Shown in pieces: positions 1 through 4,572 of a stretch of 5,475 nt of DNA. The stretch spans positions 1 to 5,475 of the forward strand of contig USSP01000137.1 of NCBI GenBank assembly GCA_900557385.1, in the 5' to 3' direction. Within the stretch, counting starts at the first letter, position 1; the number at the start of each line of letters is the position of its first letter. Source of the DNA: an uncultured Lachnospiraceae bacterium (GTDB taxonomy: Bacteria; Bacillota; Clostridia; Lachnospirales; Lachnospiraceae). The position numbers and the translations under genes are program-made. Under the pieces are notes generated by a model. It did no database searches. It was given only the letters and a program-made list of their open reading frames with translations, and had not been told where the DNA came from.

Positions 1-467
1 TCCTCTCCCCTGCCTTCACACATGGCCGTGCCGCACAGGACGCAGAAAGGCACATCACTGCCTACCTGTGCACCCAGTTCTGCCAGCGCGAGAATGGAGA
101 GCGGGCTGCCATAATGCCGATTCAGCGCCCGCAGCACCGCCGCCGCGTCCGCACTTCCGCCGCCCATACCAGCACCGGAGGGAATGCGCTTGGTGATGCG
201 AATGGTGAGGCCATTTGGGTCTTTTTTCAGTCCGTCACAATAGACCTTGGCTGCTTTCCATGCCAGATTCCGCTCATCGGTGGGAATCCCCTCCTGGGAA
301 CATTCCAGAGTCCATGGCTCTCCGGTTCCCACATCAATCTCTACATCATCCCGGATGGAGATGGTCTGCATAATGCTTTTGATGTTGTGGTAGCCGTCCT
401 CCCGCTTGCCCAGCACATCCAGGGTCAGGTTCAGTTTTGCAAATGCGCCTTCGTATAAGGTTGTCAT
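1..467 (-). CDS. ispE: IspE, 4-diphosphocytidyl-2-C-methyl-D-erythritol kinase (3' end beyond window)
   Basis: Cytoplasmic GHMP-family kinase that phosphorylates the 2-hydroxyl of CDP-methylerythritol with ATP, a step of the MEP pathway to isopentenyl diphosphate. I translated the minus strand from the ATG at 465-467: 155 codons are visible and the frame is open to the left edge, so the C-terminal part (about 130 residues in a typical family member of about 285) is missing. Seen: the N-terminal substrate-binding segment AFAKLNLTLDVLGKREDGYH with Lys11 at the family's conserved lysine; the glycine-rich GHMP ATP loop PSGAGMGGGSADAA starting at residue 96; and GSDVPF with Asp138, which corresponds to the catalytic aspartate (Asp141 in E. 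coli). The start is supported by AAGGAG at 475-480, seven bases upstream. The gene diverges from the DUF378 gene and has a promoter at 500-527. Codons are G+C-rich, unlike the flagellar genes in the right part of the window. Family assignment is very secure. Confidence 0.96.
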   Translation of the reverse strand, partial: MTTLYEGAFAKLNLTLDVLGKREDGYHNIKSIMQTISIRDDVEIDVGTGEPWTLECSQEGIPTDERNLAWKAAKVYCDGLKKDPNGLTIRITKRIPSGAGMGGGSADAAAVLRALNRHYGSPLSILALAELGAQVGSDVPFCVLCGTAMCEGRGE

Positions 468-499
468 TGCGCGTCTCCTTTTCTGATTCATTTTCTGCT

Positions 500-527
500 A
501 TTATAGCGCAGATTTTGCCAAATGCAA
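500..527 (-). promoter_or_regulatory. Probable sigma-A promoter of ispE
   Basis: On the minus strand there is a perfect TATAAT -10 box (500-505). A weak -35 candidate, TTGCAT (522-527), lies 16 bases upstream of it. Transcription would start near 493, giving a leader of about 25 bases that contains the AAGGAG ribosome binding site. The -10 is strong, but the -35 matches the consensus at only its first three bases. Confidence 0.55.
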
Positions 528-543
528 TTGTCCGGTGTATTAT
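515..543 (+). promoter_or_regulatory. Probable sigma-A promoter of the DUF378 gene
   Basis: TTGCCA (515-520, five of six bases of the -35 consensus) and TATTAT (538-543, five of six of the -10 consensus) are separated by an ideal 17 bases. The predicted start near 550 gives a leader of about 44 bases before the ATG at 594. It physically overlaps the opposite-facing ispE promoter, whose -35 lies inside this spacer. Confidence 0.6.
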
Positions 544-581
544 TTTGAAAACAGGGCATGATAGGAATATCCAAAGAAAAT

Positions 582-586
582 GGAGG
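582..586 (+). promoter_or_regulatory. Ribosome binding site that fixes the DUF378 start
   Basis: GGAGG lies seven bases before the ATG at 594. It is inside the reading frame that could otherwise begin at the ATG at 558, which has no comparable site, so the start at 594 is preferred. Confidence 0.85.
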
Positions 587-593
587 TAAGCAC

Positions 594-797
594 ATGGATA
601 CACTGACCCTGATATTATCCATCATCGGCTGCGTCAACTGGGGCCTTGTGGGACTTTTCCAGTTTGACCTGGTTGCCTGGCTGTTTGGCGGGGCATCCAG
701 TTTGCTCAGCCGGATTATCTACACGCTGGTGGGCCTTTCCGGACTGTGGTGCATCTCGTTTCTGTTCCGTGACCGGATATTCAATCACGGAGAATAA
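594..797 (+). CDS. DUF378 (YuzA-type) small membrane protein, 67 aa
   Basis: A complete 67-residue inner-membrane protein of the DUF378 family, whose biochemical function is unknown to me. It has the family signature: IGCVNWGLVGLFQFDLVAWLF in the N-terminal half (residues 10-31), then a Gly/Ser-rich turn, then LSRIIYTLVGLSGLW (residues 38-52). Two hydrophobic segments (about 5-24 and 41-58) predict a two-helix hairpin in the membrane, with a short basic and polar C-terminus (RDRIFNHGE). The start at 594 is chosen because GGAGG at 582-586 is well placed. The gene is monocistronic: it has its own promoter (515-543), diverges from ispE, and is followed two bases after its stop by a strong hairpin. 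The family assignment is confident; no function can be given from the sequence. Confidence 0.9.
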   Translation: MDTLTLILSIIGCVNWGLVGLFQFDLVAWLFGGASSLLSRIIYTLVGLSGLWCISFLFRDRIFNHGE

Positions 798-798
798 T

Positions 799-831
799 TT
801 GAGCGGCAGTTCACACCGAACTGCCGCTCAA
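799..831. terminator. Convergent (bidirectional) hairpin terminator
   Basis: A perfect 14-base-pair stem (799-812 paired with 818-831, arms TTGAGCGGCAGTTC and its complement) with a five-base loop ACACC. It lies between the DUF378 stop (795-797) and the stop of the minus-strand fusion gene (846-848), so it can serve both convergent transcripts. On the minus strand it is followed by AATTATT, a poor U-tract; on the plus strand the following CTTCGTCC is poorer still. Stem strength and position support termination. Confidence 0.8.
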
Positions 832-845
832 CTTCGTCCATTTGG

Positions 846-3110
846 TTACTTGAGGTTGCAGCGAACCACACACTCCGCCACCTGGCCGTTATACTCTGCT
901 CGGATGGTGCAGATGCCCTTGCCAATCGCGGTCACGTTGCCATTGTAAACCGTTGCAACGCTGGAATCGCTGGTAGACCACTTGACGCTTTCGGCGGCAA
1001 TGCCGTTCTCCAGTTCCAGGGTGACATACAAGCCTCGCTTAATCAGGGTGATGTCGCTCTTTTTCAGCTTCAGCACACCGGAGCTGGGCGTTGCAACCGT
1101 GCCGGTGCCGGTGGTGGTGCCGGAGGTGCCGGTTGCAGGTGCCTCGGTGGGCGCTTCGGTCTCGCTGGCAGCAAAGCTGACAACTGCCGGGGTCTCGATG
1201 CGCTTGTCACCACAGGCAATCACAATCACCGTCTTTCCCTCGCCCACGGCGGTCACCCTACCAAATTCATCGACGGTGACAACATTCTCATCACCGGAGG
1301 TATAGGTCACCTTATCGGTGGTATCCTCAGGGGCATATTTTACAAGCAGCCGCCAGTTCTGACCCTTGAAGGTCAATGTATCCATGCTGGCTACCAAAGA
1401 CAAATCGGTGCAGGGAATGGTAGGCTCGGTTGCAATGGGGGGACCAGTGGGCTCCCCGGTAGCCTCCTCGCCGCCAATCACAAAGGTGGGCTCGGTAGTC
1501 ACGTCTACAGGTTCTGCCGTAATGGCATCCCCCTGGGGTTTGTTGGTATCACTGCCAATCTGGCTGGGCTTCCACAATTTGGTGTAAGCAATATAGCCGC
1601 TGACGGCCAGCAGCGCCAAAATCAGAACCACCAGCACAAACACCAGGAACTTGTTGGAACCGGTCTCCTCCTCTTCCTCCTCTTCCTGCTTCTCACCACG
1701 CATACTGCGCAGAACAACAAAACCAAGTAAAGCAAGGATTACAAAAATCAGGATGATCTGTACCACATCTGTGGTGCTCACACCCAGTCCGTCAGAATCG
1801 ATAAACCAATTCTCGGAATATGCCATAATCGTAATTTTGGTTTTATCAATACCGGTAGCATTCGCTACCACATCATATAAATCCGGATCTACATCCAGCT
1901 TCGTACGTTCACTGTTAGCAGCTTTATACTCGTCCCAGGTAACTCCGTCCAGAAGTCCCTGTTTCTTCGCATCATCTTCATTGATAATGTTATAGGAAAT
2001 CGCTGTTGCAGCCAAAGAGGAATTTTCGTATTTGATCACACCCGGATTGGTAATGGTATTTTCGATCACCTCATTGGGCACATACTTATAATCTTCTTCC
2101 GTAGTAGAAGATTCCGAATTGTCCGTATCCTGATACATGTAGGTCGTACGATCATTATTCTGGTTAGAATCGGTTCCGGGAACACCTCCACCGCCATTGG
2201 TCGCATCCGACTGATAAATATGTGCTTCCGCATAAAGTCCCTGGGTCATTCCGTCAGGTGCATAATACTCGTGTAATGTTTTCTCGTAAGCAGCAAAATC
2301 AATATCCAGATTACTGGATACTTCGATTGTACTGTATAAATTTGTTCCCATGAGTACCTGGGTCACCTTGCTGCGCACCAGTTTTTCCGCCTGCTCTTTC
2401 GCACCGATCTGGGAGCTTGCAGAGCCTGCCACAGACACATCATCCTCACCAGAATATAAAAGGTTGGCATCCGTATCCATAATGGTAATCTGGACAGCAT
2501 CATCATTGCCTAATGCTGTGGAAATGGCTTTTGCCACAGATGCTGCCTGGTCGGTGGTGAACTCGTCCTGTAACTCTAACTGTACCCAGGCATAGGAAGG
2601 CTCATTGCGGGAAACCAGCGTACCGTCATTATCCGGCAGATGGAGCATGACATGGGCGCTCTTTACTGCAGAGAACATCTTGATCATATCATTCTCCAGC
2701 TTATCTTCCAGATAAACCACATAACGTTTCTGTTTATCTGCCTCTGTGGTGGAAATACCTCCGTTGGTTACATTGTCAATACCATATCCCGCAGCCAGAA
2801 TATCATTGGCTCCCAGAAGCAGATTGGCTTGGGATTCCTGTTTTGCCAGGACTTTAATTTCCAATCCGTCCGCGGATGTCGTATAGGTAATGTCATTGGA
2901 GTCCAGAAGTGCGGTAATCTCCGATGCTTCTTTCGTTGTCTCACAATTCGCCAGTAAGACATACTGGGGTCTGGTCAAAACAGTGACCAGAATCACGACT
3001 GCCAAAACCACCACTGCCGTGATCGCAATGATAATCGTTTTTTGCTTGGTGGTAAAATTTCCCCACCATGCCTTTATTTTATTCAGAATTTCCTGAAGCT
3101 TATCCTGCAT
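846..3110 (-). CDS. fliF: FliF (MS-ring) N-terminal part fused in frame to a membrane-anchored Ig-like (BIG_2) tail, 754 aa
   Basis: Residues 1-475 are FliF, which forms the flagellar MS ring and surrounds the type III export gate. Seen: a short cytoplasmic N-terminus, membrane helix 1 (about 24-46), the YscJ/FliF ring-building region (about 47-225, with AGYGIDN, YVVYLEDKLEN and SAHVMLHLP), the FliF C-terminal periplasmic region (about 235-445, with a low-complexity Asn/Gly/Ser loop near 300-335), and membrane helix 2 (about 447-467) ending VLRSMRGEKQ. After seven glutamates (476-482) the sequence stops resembling FliF. The normal cytoplasmic tail with the FliG-binding segment is absent. Instead there is a new helix (487-509), a Thr/Pro/Glu linker (514-567), an Ig-like domain (about 568-646), a TEAPTEAPATG-type linker, and a second Ig-like domain (about 679-752, with WSTSDSSVATV and GNVTAIGKG). 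The start has GAGGAA eight bases upstream. fliG does not follow. Codons turn G+C-rich in the tail. It is probably a chimeric join; the FliF and BIG_2 identities are each secure. Confidence 0.9.
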   Translation of the reverse strand: MQDKLQEILNKIKAWWGNFTTKQKTIIIAITAVVVLAVVILVTVLTRPQYVLLANCETTKEASEITALLDSNDITYTTSADGLEIKVLAKQESQANLLLGANDILAAGYGIDNVTNGGISTTEADKQKRYVVYLEDKLENDMIKMFSAVKSAHVMLHLPDNDGTLVSRNEPSYAWVQLELQDEFTTDQAASVAKAISTALGNDDAVQITIMDTDANLLYSGEDDVSVAGSASSQIGAKEQAEKLVRSKVTQVLMGTNLYSTIEVSSNLDIDFAAYEKTLHEYYAPDGMTQGLYAEAHIYQSDATNGGGGVPGTDSNQNNDRTTYMYQDTDNSESSTTEEDYKYVPNEVIENTITNPGVIKYENSSLAATAISYNIINEDDAKKQGLLDGVTWDEYKAANSERTKLDVDPDLYDVVANATGIDKTKITIMAYSENWFIDSDGLGVSTTDVVQIILIFVILALLGFVVLRSMRGEKQEEEEEEETGSNKFLVFVLVVLILALLAVSGYIAYTKLWKPSQIGSDTNKPQGDAITAEPVDVTTEPTFVIGGEEATGEPTGPPIATEPTIPCTDLSLVASMDTLTFKGQNWRLLVKYAPEDTTDKVTYTSGDENVVTVDEFGRVTAVGEGKTVIVIACGDKRIETPAVVSFAASETEAPTEAPATGTSGTTTGTGTVATPSSGVLKLKKSDITLIKRGLYVTLELENGIAAESVKWSTSDSSVATVYNGNVTAIGKGICTIRAEYNGQVAECVVRCNLK
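1665..1685 (-). repeat. Glutamate-codon tract at the FliF/Ig seam
   Basis: Seven consecutive Glu codons (residues 476-482). On the minus strand they read as two tandem copies of GAAGAGGAG plus one extra GAG. FliF-like sequence ends immediately before the tract and the unrelated membrane/Ig sequence begins immediately after it (TGSNKFLVFVL). Base composition also changes here. The tract is therefore the most likely point where two sequences were joined. Confidence 0.8.
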
Positions 3111-3139
3111 TACAAGTGTTCCTCGTTTTCTCTAACCTG

Positions 3140-3478
3140 TTAAATCTGCATCTGCATAATCTCTTTGTAGGCATCCATGAACTTATCACGAATCGCTACC
3201 GTATACTGAAATACCGTGGACGCTTTCTGCAAAGCAATGGAAAGATCATGGGTATTGTCCGTCTCTCCCAGTGCCCAGCTGATTTCTGCATTCTCCGCAT
3301 CAGATAAATAGCTGTTGGTCGTGTTGATGTTGTCCACTGCTGCTCCCAGTATGGAGTCAAACATTGTCGCCCCGTCCGGATTTTTCACTGCTGCCTGTGT
3401 ATTCTGAACGGCAGATTTAATCGCCTCCGAGGATACATTACGTAATGTATCGATATCAAATGTCGTACCTAAATTCAT
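3140..3478 (-). CDS. fliE: FliE, flagellar hook-basal body adaptor, 112 aa
   Basis: FliE sits between the FliF ring and the proximal rod and is an early export substrate. The whole protein fits the family: a variable N-terminus, then MFDSILGAAVDNIN (about 39-52), GETDNTHDLSIALQKAS (71-87), and the highly conserved C-terminus FQYTVAIRDKFMDAYKEIMQ (90-109) followed by MQI. It is largely helical with no membrane segment, and its length is close to the usual 100-110 residues. The frame could start at the ATG at 3490, but that has AAGG directly abutting it. The ATG at 3478 has GGAG six bases upstream and is preferred. The gene is followed after 29 bases by fliF and preceded by 130 bases that contain a three-hairpin element. 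Very secure. Confidence 0.96.
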   Translation of the reverse strand: MNLGTTFDIDTLRNVSSEAIKSAVQNTQAAVKNPDGATMFDSILGAAVDNINTTNSYLSDAENAEISWALGETDNTHDLSIALQKASTVFQYTVAIRDKFMDAYKEIMQMQI

Positions 3479-3484
3479 ATAAAT

Positions 3485-3488
3485 CTCC
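3485..3488 (-). promoter_or_regulatory. Ribosome binding site that fixes the fliE start
   Basis: GGAG on the minus strand, six bases before the ATG at 3476-3478. The alternative ATG at 3488-3490 overlaps this site and has only AAGG abutting it, so the shorter 112-residue product is the better call. Confidence 0.8.
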
Positions 3489-3493
3489 ATCCT

Positions 3494-3567
3494 TGCGCTG
3501 TTTTCCAGCGCATCTCAAGTTTGTGCGCAAGCACAAATCTTGTGTGTGAAAAATGTATTTTTCACAC
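3494..3567 (-). repeat. Three-hairpin intergenic element, copy 1 (fliE leader)
   Basis: In transcript order it contains three hairpins. Hairpin A: ten pairs, GTGTGAAAAA with TTTTTCACAC (3558-3567 with 3544-3553), four-base loop. Hairpin B: seven pairs, TTTGTGC with GCACAAA (3531-3537 with 3520-3526), four-base loop. Hairpin C: seven pairs, TGCGCTG with CAGCGCA (3506-3512 with 3494-3500), five-base loop. Hairpin C ends 15 bases before the fliE ATG, directly upstream of the ribosome binding site. The order, spacing and several sequence blocks match copy 2 at 4475-4558. It may be a mobile palindromic repeat or a structured 5' leader; the sequence alone does not decide. Confidence 0.8.
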
Positions 3568-3608
3568 TAATCCCCTATCTTTATTCCTATATCTTCTTAT
3601 CCGGTTAC

Positions 3609-4055
3609 CTATGATTCGATCAGATTCAATCCCTTTAATGCCACGGATTTCGTCGCCTCAAACGCTGTGGCATTGGCTTCATAGCCTCTGCTGGCATCAA
3701 TCAGGTTCGTCATCTCTGTAATAATATTGACATTGGGATAGGTCACATAACCATTTTCATCCGCATCCGGATGGGACGGATCATAAACCATATTCATCTC
3801 CGTAGTCATATCCTCATGAACACCGCTGACCTTCACACCGGTGCCGGAGTATTTATCCGTTGCCTTATTCAGCACATGGCTGAAATTTGTCTGTGTTCCC
3901 TTCTCCTGAAAGGTCACAACCTTTCTCCGGTAGGGGGTGCCATCCTCTGTCCTGGTTGTATTGGCATTCGCCACATTCTCAGAAATGATATCCATACGGT
4001 ACCGCTGTGCTGTCATTCCCGAAGAGTTAATATCAAATGCTGTAAAAACGCTCAT
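3609..4055 (-). CDS. flgC: FlgC, flagellar proximal rod protein, 148 aa
   Basis: FlgC forms part of the proximal rod that spans the cell envelope, and it is exported by the flagellar type III system, so no Sec signal is expected and none is seen. Seen: the N-terminal rod-protein segment FDINSSGMTAQRYRMDIISE (residues 7-26) followed by NVANANTTRT; PYRRKVVTF (41-49); the FlgC-typical YDPSHPDADENGYVTYPNVN (91-110); and the C-terminal helix MTNLIDASRGYEANATAFEA (115-134). The frame extends to a TTG at 4061, but the ATG at 4055 has GGGAGG six bases upstream and is the natural start. It follows the flgB stop by 14 bases, so the two are almost certainly cotranscribed. A 130-base gap with a three-hairpin element separates it from fliE. 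Very secure. Confidence 0.97.
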   Translation of the reverse strand: MSVFTAFDINSSGMTAQRYRMDIISENVANANTTRTEDGTPYRRKVVTFQEKGTQTNFSHVLNKATDKYSGTGVKVSGVHEDMTTEMNMVYDPSHPDADENGYVTYPNVNIITEMTNLIDASRGYEANATAFEATKSVALKGLNLIES

Positions 4056-4061
4056 AATCAA

Positions 4062-4067
4062 CCTCCC
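4062..4067 (-). promoter_or_regulatory. Ribosome binding site that fixes the flgC start
   Basis: GGGAGG on the minus strand, six bases before the ATG at 4053-4055. It sits immediately next to the TTG at 4059-4061, which rules that codon out as the start. Confidence 0.9.
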
Positions 4068-4069
4068 GC

Positions 4070-4459
4070 TTATTTCATTGCAGCCTGCAGATTCTGGAAT
4101 TCCTGTTTAACACAATCTAACAGACCGTTATATTTCAATTCATTGGCTGCAAGGGTTACGTTCTCCGTCTCAATGTCCACATTATTGCCGTCCAGCCGAT
4201 AAGAATAACCGGCATAATCTCGATAGGTATGGGGCTCCAGCTGACTGACTTTCAGGTTCCCCACCTTTTTGTCCATGGATGTATAACGGGAGCTTCCCAA
4301 CGCTTTCTGCAGTTCGGATTCAAAATCTACATCTTCTCTTTTATAACCGGGAGTATCCGCATTGGCGATATTATTTCCGATCACTTCATTTCTCACCCAG
4401 GATGCATCCGCCGCTTTTCCCAGTACATTAATATAATCGAATGCATTACTGTTAATCAT
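4070..4459 (-). CDS. flgB: FlgB, flagellar proximal rod protein, 129 aa
   Basis: FlgB is a proximal rod subunit adjacent to FliE and the MS ring, exported without a cleaved signal. Seen: the rod/hook N-terminal motif NNIANADTPGYKR (residues 29-41), the following DVDFESELQKAL, the FlgB-typical DGNNVDIETE (90-99), and a C-terminal helix NELKYNGLLDCVKQEFQNLQ (106-125) that with the N-terminal helix would form the usual coiled coil. The frame stays open to 4510, but the upstream residues are encoded by the hairpin element and do not resemble FlgB. The ATG at 4459 has TGAGG six bases before it and gives the family's usual length of about 130. It is the first gene of the flagellar operon, 113 bases after the oxidoreductase stop. 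I see no clear sigma-A or flagellar sigma promoter in that gap, so transcription may enter from upstream. Confidence 0.97.
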   Translation of the reverse strand: MINSNAFDYINVLGKAADASWVRNEVIGNNIANADTPGYKREDVDFESELQKALGSSRYTSMDKKVGNLKVSQLEPHTYRDYAGYSYRLDGNNVDIETENVTLAANELKYNGLLDCVKQEFQNLQAAMK

Positions 4460-4465
4460 TGATAA

Positions 4466-4470
4466 CCTCA
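4466..4470 (-). promoter_or_regulatory. Ribosome binding site that fixes the flgB start
   Basis: TGAGG on the minus strand, six bases before the ATG at 4457-4459. The next upstream ATG (4469-4471) overlaps this site, so it is not the start. Confidence 0.8.
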
Positions 4471-4474
4471 TTTC

Positions 4475-4558
4475 TGCGCACGCTTTTTGCGCATGACGAG
4501 TTTGTGTCAAGTGCGCGCAGACACAAATCTCGGGATTGAAAAATTTTATTTTTCAATC
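4475..4558 (-). repeat. Three-hairpin intergenic element, copy 2 (flgB leader)
   Basis: In transcript order it contains three hairpins. Hairpin A: ten pairs, GATTGAAAAA with TTTTTCAATC (4549-4558 with 4534-4543), five-base loop. Hairpin B: eight pairs, TTTGTGTC with GACACAAA (4520-4527 with 4501-4508), extended past a one-base bulge by four pairs (CTCG 4529-4532 with CGAG 4497-4500); its 11-base loop contains the palindrome TGCGCGCA. Hairpin C: six pairs, TGCGCA with TGCGCA (4488-4493 with 4475-4480), seven-base loop. Hairpin C ends 15 bases before the flgB ATG, the same spacing as in copy 1. Stems differ in sequence but stay paired, which suggests selection or shared origin for the structure. 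Confidence 0.8.
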
Positions 4559-4572
4559 TTCTTTCCTCTTTC

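Noticed and set aside
114..458. 114-residue plus-strand frame
   Set aside because: It is antisense to ispE, whose GHMP motifs are unmistakable; the composition simply leaves this frame open.
558..593. N-terminal extension of the DUF378 protein from the ATG at 558
   Set aside because: The extra twelve residues are not DUF378-like, and the strong GGAGG at 582-586 sits inside them at ideal distance from the ATG at 594.
346..603. 85-residue minus-strand frame overlapping ispE
   Set aside because: It lies mostly in a different frame of the well-supported ispE gene and its promoter region, resembles no known family, and has no convincing ribosome binding site.
982..1995. Several plus-strand frames of 73-114 residues antisense to the fusion gene
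   Set aside because: They are shadows of G+C-rich, repetitive minus-strand coding sequence with no start signals or family resemblance.
4534..4558. Hairpin A of copy 2 as an intrinsic terminator after the oxidoreductase gene
   Set aside because: The stem is A/T-rich and is followed by CCGAG on the transcribed strand rather than a U-tract. The matching hairpin in copy 1 also lacks a U-tract and lies inside the flagellar operon, where termination would be unexpected.
3481..4570. CRISPR-like repeats
   Set aside because: There are only two copies, about 1 kb apart, flanking genes and varying in stem sequence; there is no regular repeat-spacer array.
4460..4572. Flagellar sigma (sigma-D/28) or sigma-A promoter upstream of flgB
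   Set aside because: I looked for TAAA-N15-GCCGATAA-like and TTGACA-N17-TATAAT-like sites on the minus strand and found none convincing; the gap is almost entirely hairpin sequence.
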